Source of the DNA: Pseudomonadota bacterium
GTDB lineage: Bacteria > Pseudomonadota > Gammaproteobacteria > Burkholderiales > Ferrovaceae
NCBI GenBank assembly: GCA_021805445.1
Contig: JAJZFH010000002.1
Coordinates: forward strand, 5,994-52,178
Direction: 5' to 3'
DNA length: 46,185 nucleotides
Shown piece after piece: positions 19,120 to 28,491 of this stretch. The position numbers were made by a program, and so were the translations under genes. Every line of letters starts with the position of its first letter. Position 1 is the first letter of the stretch. The notes under the pieces were generated by a model. It was not told the origin of the DNA. It was given only the letters and a program-made list of their open reading frames with translations, and ran no database searches.

Positions 19120-19666
19120 GGGTGAAATGGGCCACTTTGGTTTTGTTGTCAACGATCATTGAATTGGCGAGCAGCCGATCCTGGCCATAAGTGACCACCA
19201 CCGGTTGATCGGTCTTTTCGATACCCCGCTGAGGATAGGCAGTCAAAATACTGGTCGTCATCACCGTCCGGGGTTCTTCAGGGGTGGGTTGACGGGTAAC
19301 CACCACATGTCCGGTAAACACCACTTCGTCATGCGGTTCGGAGCGCACCGCCCGCTCGGAACGCACATCCACCGGGGGGCCATTGGATTCATAGGAGGTG
19401 AACAGAACCGTCTCGAAATGAGAAGTATCATCGTCGGGATAATGTACCATTTTAGAAGCATCCAGAGTGTAACGAATCTGCCCATTTTCTCCCAGTTGCA
19501 GGGCAGAAAAGTGAGACATGATGAGATCGGGTATGTGACGGACAGATTTTTGCCCCCACGCCCCCCCTCCTTCGACCACCCGCCACAGCCATGTGGTGAC
19601 CATGGCCAACAGCAGGACCACAGCCACCGGTACCCAGGCCTCCAGATTCTGGATCAGTCGACCCAT
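19079..19666 (-). CDS. lptC: LPS export protein LptC
   Basis: About 195 residues from the ATG at 19666; the frame is open further upstream through kdsC, but that part is Gly-rich shadow. A single N-terminal membrane helix (about residues 12-28) is followed by a periplasmic LptC/OstA-like domain with typical DASKMVHYPDD and TTSILTAYPQRG segments. It anchors LptA to the LptBFG complex. Overlaps the kdsC end by 13 bases and lptA by 41. Confidence 0.85.
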   Translation of the reverse strand: MGRLIQNLEAWVPVAVVLLLAMVTTWLWRVVEGGGAWGQKSVRHIPDLIMSHFSALQLGENGQIRYTLDASKMVHYPDDDTSHFETVLFTSYESNGPPVDVRSERAVRSEPHDEVVFTGHVVVTRQPTPEEPRTVMTTSILTAYPQRGIEKTDQPVVVTYGQDRLLANSMIVDNKTKVAHFTHAKLLYHSAPRHP

Positions 19667-20190
19667 CGTTCCAGTACTCTGTCCCACTCCCCGCGCGCCT
19701 GCAGGAGCCAGGTTGCCGCAGCCCGGACCGCCCCCATTCCCCCACCCACCGGAGCCACCCAATGAGCCGCCGTACGAATCTCCTCCGGCGCCTCGGGGAC
19801 GGTCAGCGCCAAAGCGGAGCGACATAAAACGGACAAGTCGGGCAAATCATCGCCCATATAAGCCAACTGGTCCCAATGAAGCCCTTGACCGGAGAGCAGG
19901 GTATCCATCACCTGACGCTTGTCCTGAACGCCCTGAAAGACATGGGCAATACCCAATTCTCGGGCGCGCAACGTCACGATGGAAGACTGGCGCCCAGTGA
20001 TGAAGGCCAGCGTCAAGCCTGCCTGCTGCAACAATTTCAGTCCCACCCCATCGCGCGAATGGAAGGATTTGGTTTCGTGCCCTTGTTCATCAAAGGTCAA
20101 GGTTCCTGGTGTCAGAATACCGTCCACGTCAAATCCCACCAACCGTATCTGGCCGGCACGTTGCGCGAGGTCTTCAGTTGATAACTTCAT
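19654..20190 (-). CDS. kdsC: 3-deoxy-D-manno-octulosonate 8-phosphate phosphatase KdsC
   Basis: 178 residues, HAD superfamily. The nucleophile motif FDVDGIL gives Asp21 and Asp23; TGRQSS and the metal-binding GDDLPD at 113-118 complete the site. It converts Kdo-8-phosphate to Kdo for the LPS core. Located between kdsD and lptC on the minus strand, the standard kdsD-kdsC-lptC order. Confidence 0.95.
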   Translation of the reverse strand: MKLSTEDLAQRAGQIRLVGFDVDGILTPGTLTFDEQGHETKSFHSRDGVGLKLLQQAGLTLAFITGRQSSIVTLRARELGIAHVFQGVQDKRQVMDTLLSGQGLHWDQLAYMGDDLPDLSVLCRSALALTVPEAPEEIRTAAHWVAPVGGGMGAVRAAATWLLQARGEWDRVLERWVD

Positions 20191-20199
20191 GATTTCCTG

Positions 20200-21201
20200 T
20201 CAAACGATTCCGTGCCGCAAGAGATCGTGCATATTGAACGCGCCCACCAAATGCTCGTTTTCCACCACACACAACCCAAAAATCCGCTTATCCTGCATCA
20301 CCTGCGCCGCGTTGACCGCGAGTTCGTCCGGTTGGGTTACCACAGGATGACGGGTCATCCACTGGCTGACCTCCTGTTCTAAAAGATCGACGGTACCGGT
20401 TTCAAGCGCGCGCCGCAGGTCACCATCCGTAAAGATTCCCTCGAGATGATTGTCGTCCCCCACCACCGCCGTCATCCCCAGACCCTTATCCGACATGACC
20501 CGTAATGCTTCAGCCACAGTCGCCTGGCGCGCCACCCGAGGAACACGCTCCCCTTGGTGCATGATGTCCTGGACCGCCAACAACAGACGTTTACCCAACG
20601 CCCCTCCAGGATGAGTCCGTGCAAAGTCATCGGCAGAGAACCCGCGCGCTTCGAGCAAGGTGAGGGCCAGTGCATCGCCCAATGCCAGAACAGCCGTGGT
20701 ACTGGCCGTCGGTGCCAGATTGAGGGGACAGGCCTCGCGCTCCACCCGCACTTCGAGATGCACATCGGCGAGACGGGCCAGACGGGAGTTGGCATTTCCG
20801 GTCAAAGCCAGAATGCGCGTGCCGCGTCGCTTGAGCAAAGGAGCGATGGTCAGCAACTCATCGCTCTCTCCTGAATTGGATAGAGCCAGCAACACATCCT
20901 CTGCGAGGATCATGCCCAGATCCCCGTGACCGGCCTCGGCCGGGTGCATGAAAAAAGCCGGACTGCCTGTACTGGCCAGGGTCGAGGCGATCTTGCCGCC
21001 AATGTGTCCGGACTTACCCATGCCACTGACCACGATGCGCCCCCGACACCCCAGAAGCAAGTGATGGGCGGCCACAAAGTGTTCATCCAGACGACTGGCC
21101 TGGTACTGAATGGCTGCAGACTCGATCCCCAGAATGGCGCACGCCATGGACAACAACGTGTCGGGGGAGAGGGGAGGAAAAGAATCGGGATGAGCATTCA
21201 T
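20200..21201 (-). CDS. kdsD: Arabinose-5-phosphate isomerase KdsD
   Basis: 333 residues. The SIS domain (about 40-170) has VVSGMGKSGHIGGKIASTLASTG and the PAEAGHGDLGM active-site region; a pair of CBS domains occupies about 205-330. It interconverts ribulose-5-phosphate and arabinose-5-phosphate, the first step to Kdo. First gene of the long minus-strand run that ends at rapZ; the 55-base gap to the divergent antiporter gene should contain promoters for both. Confidence 0.95.
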   Translation of the reverse strand: MNAHPDSFPPLSPDTLLSMACAILGIESAAIQYQASRLDEHFVAAHHLLLGCRGRIVVSGMGKSGHIGGKIASTLASTGSPAFFMHPAEAGHGDLGMILAEDVLLALSNSGESDELLTIAPLLKRRGTRILALTGNANSRLARLADVHLEVRVEREACPLNLAPTASTTAVLALGDALALTLLEARGFSADDFARTHPGGALGKRLLLAVQDIMHQGERVPRVARQATVAEALRVMSDKGLGMTAVVGDDNHLEGIFTDGDLRRALETGTVDLLEQEVSQWMTRHPVVTQPDELAVNAAQVMQDKRIFGLCVVENEHLVGAFNMHDLLRHGIV

Positions 21202-21256
21202 GGTTCACGGATTATACTTGAGGGCAAGAAGGGTGTGAAACTCGGCCTCTCTGTCA

Positions 21257-23245
21257 ATGGAATGGAAACTCGTGAGCGACACACTGGAACTGATTTTACT
21301 GCTGCTGATCCTGGCGACACTGAGCGTGGCGTTGTTTCGTCTCCTGCGCCTGCCGGCCATGCTCGGATACCTCCTCACCGGCATTCTGATCGGGCCTCAT
21401 GCCGCAGGCTGGATTCCCCCCGGCGAAGAAACCCGACATCTTGCCGAATTCGGTGTCGTGTTCCTCATGTTCAGCGTAGGGCTCGAGTTCAGTTTACCCC
21501 AACTGATCGCCATGCAACGCACTGTATTTGGTCTGGGCAGTGCCCAGATGGGTCTGGCCTTTGGACTGGTCTTCATGCTGGGCTTGGCCATGAACCTGCC
21601 CCTGCAGGGTACGGTGGTTTTGGCCGGGGCCCTGTCCCTGTCTTCCACCGCGATCATTTCGCGTCTGTTGGCCGAACGCTCTGAACTGAAATCCCCCCAT
21701 GGGCAACGCATCATGGGCATGATGCTGTTTCAGGATCTGGCCGTCGTCCCCCTTCTGGTCCTGATCCCTGCTCTGGCCCAACCCCACGATCATCTGGGGC
21801 GTTTGATGCTCATCGAGGCCTTCGAAGCCGTGGTCATTCTGTCCCTTTTGCTGGGCCTGGGCAAAAAGTGGCTGGGACGCTGGTTTCACTGGATTGCCCG
21901 CCAAAAATCCTCGGAACTGTTTCTACTCAACGTCCTGTGGGTCATTCTTCTGTTGGCCTGGATCACTCAGAAGGCCGGACTATCGCTGGCGCTGGGGGCT
22001 TTTGTGTCTGGCGTATTACTGTCCGAAACCGATTACCGCTACCAGGTGGAAGATTACATCAAGCCCTTTCGCGATGTTTTGCTTGGTCTTTTCTTCATCA
22101 CCATCGGGACCTTGCTCGATCTGGGTGTCGTAATCCACCACCTGCCCGCCGTATTTCTGACCCTGATCCTCCTTCTGGGGCTCAAGTTGCTGACGGTATA
22201 CGGACCCGCGCGCGCGCTGGGCGAGCAGGATTCCGTTGCCCTGCGTACTGCATTGGCCATGGCGCCGGCGGGTGAGTTCGGGTTCGTTCTGCTGGCCCAG
22301 ACCGAAGGGCTTCATCTGGTTCCTGCCGCACCGCTTCAAATCGTCCTGGCAGCCATGCTTATCAGCATGATCCTGGCGCCTTTCATTCTGCTCATGAGTG
22401 ACCGTATCGTCCTCTTTGCTTGCAAGAACGAATGGGCCCTCCGTTCCGTCGCCCTCCATGAACTGTCCAGTCGAAGTTACGGGAAACAGCGACACGTCAT
22501 CGTCTGCGGATACGGCCGAAGCGGTCAGAATCTGGCCCGTTTCCTGGAGCAGGAGGGAGTCTCGGTCCTCGCCCTCGACCGCGACCCGCAACGGGTCCGG
22601 CTTGCCTCGGAAGCGGGCGACGAGGTCGTATTTGGCGATGCAGGGCGTCAGGAAGTCCTGATTGCCGCCGGTCTCCAGCGCGCCTCGGCGCTCATCATCA
22701 GTTTTTCCGATACGGCGTTGTCTCTCGCCATCATCGCGCTGGTCCGGGAGTTGAAACCGGATCTTCCGGTCATCGTCCGCACCCGTGATGACAGTGATCT
22801 GGATCGTCTGAAAGAGGCGGGGGCCGCCGAGGTCGTTCCGGAAATTCTGGAAGGGTCCCTCATGCTGGCCAGTCATGCGCTGCTCGAATTGGGCATACCC
22901 CTGTCACGAGTCCTGAAACGGATCCGACAAGTCCGTGCCGAACGCTACCAGTTGATGCGCGGATTTTTTCGTGGGTTGACCGATGAATCCAGTGAAAACG
23001 CCAACCCCGACCAACTCCGCCTGCAAACCTTAACGCTGCTGGAAAACAGCCTTGCCCAGGGCATGCAACTGCGCGATCTGCCCCTTCATCAGTGGGGAGT
23101 GGAAATCACGGCCCTACGCCGGCGTGGACTGCGCGGCTTTCAACCCGAAGGAGAAACTCGCCTCGAAAGCGGGGATATCCTGATCCTGCTCGGCCGTCCA
23201 GAAGCCCTGGCTCAGGCCGAGACCTGGCTCATCCAGGGGAAATGA
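21257..23245 (+). CDS. Kef-type monovalent cation:proton antiporter
   Basis: Up to 662 residues, CPA2 family. About 12 membrane helices in the first ~390 residues, including LPAMLGYLLTGILIGPH and FLMFSVGLEFSL, typical of the Na+/H+ exchanger domain. A Rossmann RCK/TrkA-N domain begins near 412 (HVIVCGYGRSGQNLARFL) and a TrkA-C domain is at about 575-660. Ion specificity (K+ or Na+) cannot be read from the sequence. The start may be ATG at 21257 or GTG at 21272, which has GGAA upstream. A KefB/YbaL-like gene divergent from kdsD is a familiar betaproteobacterial arrangement. Confidence 0.9.
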   Translation: MEWKLVSDTLELILLLLILATLSVALFRLLRLPAMLGYLLTGILIGPHAAGWIPPGEETRHLAEFGVVFLMFSVGLEFSLPQLIAMQRTVFGLGSAQMGLAFGLVFMLGLAMNLPLQGTVVLAGALSLSSTAIISRLLAERSELKSPHGQRIMGMMLFQDLAVVPLLVLIPALAQPHDHLGRLMLIEAFEAVVILSLLLGLGKKWLGRWFHWIARQKSSELFLLNVLWVILLLAWITQKAGLSLALGAFVSGVLLSETDYRYQVEDYIKPFRDVLLGLFFITIGTLLDLGVVIHHLPAVFLTLILLLGLKLLTVYGPARALGEQDSVALRTALAMAPAGEFGFVLLAQTEGLHLVPAAPLQIVLAAMLISMILAPFILLMSDRIVLFACKNEWALRSVALHELSSRSYGKQRHVIVCGYGRSGQNLARFLEQEGVSVLALDRDPQRVRLASEAGDEVVFGDAGRQEVLIAAGLQRASALIISFSDTALSLAIIALVRELKPDLPVIVRTRDDSDLDRLKEAGAAEVVPEILEGSLMLASHALLELGIPLSRVLKRIRQVRAERYQLMRGFFRGLTDESSENANPDQLRLQTLTLLENSLAQGMQLRDLPLHQWGVEITALRRRGLRGFQPEGETRLESGDILILLGRPEALAQAETWLIQGK

Positions 23246-23248
23246 GCC

Positions 23249-25291
23249 ATGCACCTGCCTCCCACTGCTCCTCTGAGCGCCTTGGGTCTCACCCCGCGCG
23301 TCTGCAGTTTGCTCCATACCCTGGGGGTGCATAACGGATTTGATCTGCTGCTCCATCTTCCCCTGCGCTACGAAGATGAGCGACACCCCCTGTCCGTGGC
23401 CGCTCTTGTGGCAGGGCAAAGCGCCTGCCTCCTCGTTCAGGTGGTTCGTCATGAAATTCGCCAGGGTCCCCGCCGCACCCTGACCGTGCAGGTCAGGGAT
23501 GAGACCGGCTTGCTTGAATTGCGCTTCCTCCATTTCTATCCCGGTCAACTGCATTTATTCACCCCGGGAAACCGTTTGCGCCTCTTCGGTGAAGCGCGTC
23601 AAGGTTACCAAGGGCTGGAAATGATCCACCCACGTTGCCAACCCTTCAAGGAAAACAGTCCTCTTCCGGCCACGTTGACGCCCGTTTATCCGACCTGTGC
23701 CGGCCTGTCCCAGACCGTCCTGCGGCGCGCCCTGGCGCGAGCGCTGACGCAACTCGATTTGAGCGACACTTTGGCCCCTTCCTGGCGCGCCTCCCTGAAG
23801 TTACCCGATCTTGCCGCGACCCTGAAGATCCTGCACGGCCCCACCGATGCTTCCCAGTTGGTACCCGCCTTATGGCAACGTCTCAAATTTGATGAACTGC
23901 TGGCCCAGCAATTGTCCATGCATTTCCACCGTCAGCATCGTACTGAAACCCCAGCCCATCCCTACCCCAGCCAGGGAGAACTTTCCCGACGTCTCGAACG
24001 GTCCCTTCCTTTCCCGCTCACTGCGGCTCAACACCGGGTCGTGGAGGAAATTCGCCGGGATCTGGCGCAGGATCGTCCCATGCATCGACTGTTGCAAGGG
24101 GATGTCGGCTGTGGCAAAACCATCGTCGCAGCCCTGGCTGCCGTTCAGTGCATCGAAGGGGGAGGGCAGGTGGCCCTGATGGCGCCCACCGAATTACTGG
24201 CCCAACAACACCAGGCAAAACTCCACGACCTGCTCACTTCTCAAGGAATCCGTGTCGAATCACTGACCGGGCAACTCAAAAGCCAGGCCCAGCATCAGGT
24301 GCAGAAACGCATTGCCAATGGAGAAATTGCCCTGGTCATCGGCACCCATGCCCTGATTCAGGAACGGGTGTCCTTCAAAACCCTGGGACTGGTCATCATC
24401 GACGAGCAGCACCGTTTTGGCGTTGCCCAGCGTCTCTCGCTCCATCAGAAAGGCGGGGAATCCCCCCGGCAACCCCACCAACTCATGATGAGCGCCACGC
24501 CCATTCCCCGCAGTTTGAGCATGAGTTACTATGCCGACCTCGACGTCTCCGTGATCGACGAACTGCCCCCCGGACGTCAGGGTATCACCACCAAACTGGT
24601 TTCTACCGCCCGCCGGAGTGAGGTCATCGAACGCATTCGGTCGGCCTGTCGCCAAGGCCATCAAGCCTACTGGGTCTGCCCCTTGATCGAGGAATCGGAA
24701 TTTCTCGACCTGCAAAATGCCCAGGCCACCTTTCAAACCCTCACCGCCGATGCACCGGATTTGCGTTGCGAATTGCTTCATGGCAGACTTGCCGGGGCCG
24801 AGAAACGGGATATCATGCATCGTTTCCTGAAGGGAGAACTTCAATTGCTGGTCGCCACCAGTGTCATCGAGGTGGGTATGGACGTCCCGAATGCCACGCT
24901 GATGGTCATCGAACATACGGAACGGATGGGGCTGGCCCAACTCCATCAGATGCGCGGGCGGGTAGGGCGGGGCACGCGTCCTGGCGTTTGCCTGCTCCTC
25001 TATCGGCCCCCTCTGTCCGAGTTGGCGCGTCAACGTCTGAAAGTGATTTATGAACATACCGACGGGTTTGAAATCGCCCGCCAGGACCTCTTGCTCCGCG
25101 GCCCCGGCGACTACCTGGGTTCCCGTCAAAGCGGTCTGGCCCTGCTGCGCTTCGCCGACCCTGTGCAGGATGATGATCTGCTGGACCTGGCTCGTCGATA
25201 CGCTGCTGCCTGGATTGCCGAAGCCCCTGAAAAAGCACGCCACCATGCCGCGTGCTGGCTGGGCACCCGTCAACCCTACCTGACCGCTTGA
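23249..25291 (+). CDS. recG: ATP-dependent DNA helicase RecG
   Basis: 680 residues. N-terminal wedge/OB domain (about 1-260), then two helicase domains. Walker A is in LLQGDVGCGKTIV, the DEAD-type box is DEQH (IIDEQHRFGV), followed by MSATPIPRSL, LHGRLAGAEK, ATSVIEVGMDVPNA and the motif VI region QMRGRVGRG. RecG remodels stalled forks and branch-migrates recombination intermediates. Starts 3 bases after the antiporter stop, so probably co-transcribed. Confidence 0.96.
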   Translation: MHLPPTAPLSALGLTPRVCSLLHTLGVHNGFDLLLHLPLRYEDERHPLSVAALVAGQSACLLVQVVRHEIRQGPRRTLTVQVRDETGLLELRFLHFYPGQLHLFTPGNRLRLFGEARQGYQGLEMIHPRCQPFKENSPLPATLTPVYPTCAGLSQTVLRRALARALTQLDLSDTLAPSWRASLKLPDLAATLKILHGPTDASQLVPALWQRLKFDELLAQQLSMHFHRQHRTETPAHPYPSQGELSRRLERSLPFPLTAAQHRVVEEIRRDLAQDRPMHRLLQGDVGCGKTIVAALAAVQCIEGGGQVALMAPTELLAQQHQAKLHDLLTSQGIRVESLTGQLKSQAQHQVQKRIANGEIALVIGTHALIQERVSFKTLGLVIIDEQHRFGVAQRLSLHQKGGESPRQPHQLMMSATPIPRSLSMSYYADLDVSVIDELPPGRQGITTKLVSTARRSEVIERIRSACRQGHQAYWVCPLIEESEFLDLQNAQATFQTLTADAPDLRCELLHGRLAGAEKRDIMHRFLKGELQLLVATSVIEVGMDVPNATLMVIEHTERMGLAQLHQMRGRVGRGTRPGVCLLLYRPPLSELARQRLKVIYEHTDGFEIARQDLLLRGPGDYLGSRQSGLALLRFADPVQDDDLLDLARRYAAAWIAEAPEKARHHAACWLGTRQPYLTA

Positions 25292-25295
25292 ACTC

Positions 25296-26147
25296 ATGAA
25301 CTGGAACGCGTGGTGGCGCCTGACCCGGATGGACAAACCCATCGGGACCCTGCTGTTGCTGTGGCCCACGCTCTGGGCCCTGTGGTTGGCCAGCCAGGGT
25401 CACCCCTCTCTGTCCAACCTGCTCGTCTTCTCCCTCGGTACCCTGCTGATGCGCTCAGCCGGCTGTGTCATGAATGATATTGCAGACCGCAAGGTGGATC
25501 CCCATGTTGCCCGAACCCGTTTGCGTCCTTTGGCCAGCGGGGAAGTCAGTGTCAAGGAAGCCCTCGTGCTGGCGCTTCTCCTGAGTCTGTGTGCCTTTGC
25601 CCTGGTTCTGACCCGCAATACGCTGACCTTGCTACTTTCCCTCCCCGCTCTTTTTCTGGCCGCCAGTTACCCTCTGACCAAACGATTTTTTCCTCTCCCT
25701 CAAGCCTATCTGGGCATTGCCTTTGGTTTTGGCATCCCCATGGCTTTCGCGGCCGAACTCGGTCGGGTGCCCGGTTCTGCCTGGATACTGCTACTGGCCA
25801 ACACCTGCTGGACTCTGGCCTACGACACCGAATATGCCATGGTGGATCGGGAAGATGATCGCCCCCTGGGAATTCATTCCACGGCGCTCCTCTTCGGAAA
25901 CCGGGACGTGATCCTGATCATGATGTTCTACGGACTTTGTCTGCTCCTGCTGGGCTGGACAGGTTGGCACTTTCATTTGGGCGTATTTTTTTATGGGGGA
26001 CTGTGCGGCGCGGCAGGCGTGGCCAGCTTTCATTACACCTTGATCCGTACCCGCGCACGCGCCCAGTGTCTGCGCGCTTTTCTGCACAACACCTGGTTCG
26101 GTGCCACCATCTTTGGAGGAATTTTCTTATCCTACGCCATGCGGTAA
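25296..26147 (+). CDS. ubiA: 4-hydroxybenzoate polyprenyltransferase
   Basis: 283 residues, about eight to nine membrane helices. The two Asp-rich motifs of UbiA prenyltransferases are present: NDIADRKVD and DTEYAMVDREDD. The N-terminal RLTRMDKPIGTLLLLWPTLWAL is typical. It attaches the isoprenoid tail to 4-hydroxybenzoate in ubiquinone synthesis at the inner membrane. Begins 4 bases after recG; convergent with the next gene. Confidence 0.95.
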   Translation: MNWNAWWRLTRMDKPIGTLLLLWPTLWALWLASQGHPSLSNLLVFSLGTLLMRSAGCVMNDIADRKVDPHVARTRLRPLASGEVSVKEALVLALLLSLCAFALVLTRNTLTLLLSLPALFLAASYPLTKRFFPLPQAYLGIAFGFGIPMAFAAELGRVPGSAWILLLANTCWTLAYDTEYAMVDREDDRPLGIHSTALLFGNRDVILIMMFYGLCLLLLGWTGWHFHLGVFFYGGLCGAAGVASFHYTLIRTRARAQCLRAFLHNTWFGATIFGGIFLSYAMR

Positions 26148-26191
26148 GAACGACGATCACGCCAGCCCTCGAGGGCACGTTGAAATTTGCT

Positions 26192-26689
26192 TCAAAATCC
26201 GTAACGCAGCCCCAGCGACAACAAATCGATGTTGGAATTGCCGTTGATCCGGTTGTAATTCAACTGGTAGTGGTCCCAGCCCCCTTGAAAACGCAAACGC
26301 TGACTGAGATCGTAATGCATCCCCAGGCCCGTCATGTTGTAAGGCAACGCATCATACAATCCCACCGTCGACGTATTGGCAGCGCTGCCCAACCCCTGGT
26401 TGCGAATGGTTGCCAGACTTCCCGTCAGGGCCAGGCTGTCTCCCAAGGGCAGGGTTCCCGTGCCGCCCAGGACCCAACTGCGGGAAAGTCCGGAAGTCTC
26501 CGCCCCCCCCAATCCTTCACTGCGCATATGACTGGACAGTGCACTCCCTTCCGGAGCCAGTTCCGTATTCCATTGCACCGAAAAGGGCAAGGCACTGATC
26601 CCGGAAAACCAGCCATTTCCCTGCTCCTGAGCCAAAGCCGATTGCATCATGAGGAGGAGCACACCCACTCCCTGCATACCCTTTTTCAC
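26192..26689 (-). CDS. Small outer-membrane beta-barrel protein
   Basis: 165 residues. Signal peptide MKKGMQGVGVLLLMMQSALA with cleavage after ALA. The mature part has alternating hydrophobic strands and Gly-rich turns and ends LLSLGLRYGF, with the terminal Phe and alternating pattern of an eight-strand OmpA/OmpW-like barrel. No specific function can be assigned; a porin-like or LPS-modifying role is possible but not supported by a recognised motif. Stands alone between ubiA (convergent) and dacB. Confidence 0.7.
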   Translation of the reverse strand: MKKGMQGVGVLLLMMQSALAQEQGNGWFSGISALPFSVQWNTELAPEGSALSSHMRSEGLGGAETSGLSRSWVLGGTGTLPLGDSLALTGSLATIRNQGLGSAANTSTVGLYDALPYNMTGLGMHYDLSQRLRFQGGWDHYQLNYNRINGNSNIDLLSLGLRYGF

Positions 26690-26746
26690 GACGATCTCTC
26701 CCGATGACGGACGCCATCCCCCAGTGATACTTCTACACCCTCCATG

Positions 26747-28336
26747 CTAGCGCAAGGGGTTTGGTGCAGACAATACCCTTGTATCCGAAACCGTGCCGGA
26801 CTGTGGTATTTTTGACTCAGTGCGGACCCAACGGAGCAAGGCTTCCTGAACCGCTACCGTACCTTCTGCCCCCGCTCCGTTGGCCAGAAAGACTACCACC
26901 ACCCAATGATCTTGCGCATCCAGCCCGTAACCCGCCAGGGCTTTTACGCCGTCCAACGTACCGCTCTTGAGATGAAAGCGGGCGCGCAATCGTGGATCTT
27001 CAAAGGAATGGCGCAGCGTTCCATCCACGTTCACCAGCGGCAGGGTGGTCATGAATTCATTCCCATAAAGACTCTTCTGCTGCATCCAAAGGAGCAAACG
27101 CGCCAGGTGTTCCGCAGAAATACGCTCCTTGCGCGATAATCCGGCACCATTCTCCAGCACCATTTCAGGAAAATCCAACCCTCGTCGCGCCAAAATCTGA
27201 AAGACTTTGGCGCGACCACTCGCCTCCGTCGCCGCGTTGGCGGCATTCGATCCGTCCCCGTCCATCGCCAGATCGAGCAACAGCGTTCGTGCCACCACAT
27301 TATTGCTGTTCTTGTTCATTTGCAGGAGCAATTCGATCAAAGCGGGAGATTCACTGGACGCCAGCACGGGCCAGTCACTGGGCACGGCACCCTGCTTCAG
27401 GGTCCCCGTAAACGTTCCTCCCAACTCATGCCACAAGGTCCGGAAGGAGGAATCGAGATAGGCGGGATTGGTGAGCAAGGAAAAACCCATGACCTGAACA
27501 CCGCAATCCCGTGGCATGGTCCCCGTCAACTCCAGGATCACCCCGGTATCCAGGCGACCATCGGGATGAGTGATCGGCACCTGTCCGGGAAATTTGGCAC
27601 GAATGGCATAGTGCAAACCCGAACGCCACAGGGCAGGGCAGGGACCACTGACGGTGTGGGTCCGGTTGCGCAGCATGATCCGGGGGAAAGGGAATTCCGG
27701 CCAGATCCGGAGCGGCTCGCCAGCCCGTTCCCCGGGACGAATGAACCACCACTGGGTCTGTTGCCCCACCTGCAAGGCACGGGGAATGACGTTGTAAGCT
27801 CGAAAACCTTCCCGATCAAATGTTTCAGGAGATGACTCCAGGGGGGCAAACCCCCTCTGATCGAAAAGAATCGGCCCCGACAACTGGTGGACCCCTTGTT
27901 GATAAACTTGGCGCCAAAGTTCCTGCCAACGTTCCAGCGTCAATCCCGGATCTCCCACCCCGATGACTCCGAAGGGGCCCTGTCCCCTCTGCGCCTCCAA
28001 ACGAGGCACGCGAACTTCCGTGCGCCATGTTTTGGCAGGACCCCAATTTTCCAGGGCCGCCAAGGTCGTCACCAATTTCATGACGGAGGCTGGATTGCGG
28101 GGCGTTTGAGCCTCCCAAGCCAGGCGGGGGCGGGGTTCGTTGATACCCCAGACCACGACCGAAACCTCTGAAGCCGGAACCCCGGCCTGGGCCAGTGCCT
28201 GACGCAGGGTTTGAGGAAGTTCTTGAGAAGCGGAGGGAGAAGGCTCAGGGTTGGCGCAGGATATCCCACCCCAGATCAGGATCCACACGCCCCCGACAAT
28301 CCTGCCAAATTTATTTATAATTTCTTTTTCACTCAA
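26747..28336 (-). CDS. dacB: D-alanyl-D-alanine carboxypeptidase/endopeptidase (PBP4 type)
   Basis: Up to 529 residues, peptidase family S13. The acylation motif SVMK is at Ser84-Lys87; SNN occurs in NKNSNNVVART and the KSG triad in FHLKSGTLDGVKAL. The ~190-residue insertion between SxxK and SxN is typical of PBP4. It trims pentapeptides and cuts cross-links in the periplasm. The full frame starts at TTG (28336); GTG at 28288, preceded by a G-rich stretch, is a possible alternative that still leaves a hydrophobic export segment. Divergent from groES. Confidence 0.9.
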   Translation of the reverse strand: MSEKEIINKFGRIVGGVWILIWGGISCANPEPSPSASQELPQTLRQALAQAGVPASEVSVVVWGINEPRPRLAWEAQTPRNPASVMKLVTTLAALENWGPAKTWRTEVRVPRLEAQRGQGPFGVIGVGDPGLTLERWQELWRQVYQQGVHQLSGPILFDQRGFAPLESSPETFDREGFRAYNVIPRALQVGQQTQWWFIRPGERAGEPLRIWPEFPFPRIMLRNRTHTVSGPCPALWRSGLHYAIRAKFPGQVPITHPDGRLDTGVILELTGTMPRDCGVQVMGFSLLTNPAYLDSSFRTLWHELGGTFTGTLKQGAVPSDWPVLASSESPALIELLLQMNKNSNNVVARTLLLDLAMDGDGSNAANAATEASGRAKVFQILARRGLDFPEMVLENGAGLSRKERISAEHLARLLLWMQQKSLYGNEFMTTLPLVNVDGTLRHSFEDPRLRARFHLKSGTLDGVKALAGYGLDAQDHWVVVVFLANGAGAEGTVAVQEALLRWVRTESKIPQSGTVSDTRVLSAPNPLR

Positions 28337-28394
28337 TTGGATATAAAGATCTTCCGAAGACCGCCGGGTTTTAGAGGATTTTTATATCCTTCCC

Positions 28395-28422
28395 CTTGAA
28401 AACCTTCGAAGACGCCCATACA
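28395..28422 (+). promoter_or_regulatory. Heat-shock (sigma-32-like) promoter of groESL
   Basis: CTTGAAA (28395-28401), 13 bases, then CCCATACA (28415-28422): a close match to the sigma-32 pattern CTTGAAA-N11-16-CCCCATNT. The same bases also read as a sigma-70 promoter, TTGAAA (28396-28401)-N17-TACACT (28419-28424). It ends 3 bases before the CIRCE element, so HrcA bound there would cover the transcription start. Confidence 0.7.
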
Positions 28423-28425
28423 CTG

Positions 28426-28452
28426 TTAGCACTCGCACTTGACGAGTGCTAA
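28426..28452 (+). promoter_or_regulatory. CIRCE operator (HrcA binding site) upstream of groES
   Basis: TTAGCACTC, 9 bases, GAGTGCTAA: a perfect copy of the CIRCE consensus inverted repeat. HrcA represses groESL by binding CIRCE at normal temperature. It lies 39 bases before the groES ATG and abuts the promoter. Confidence 0.95.
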
Positions 28453-28491
28453 TCCTGCCTCAATTACTTTCTCAACATGGAGAATCGTCGT

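Noticed and set aside
26170-26190. Palindrome GCCCTCGAGGGC between ubiA and the barrel gene as a terminator
   Set aside because: Short stem with no loop and no adjacent T-run on either strand.
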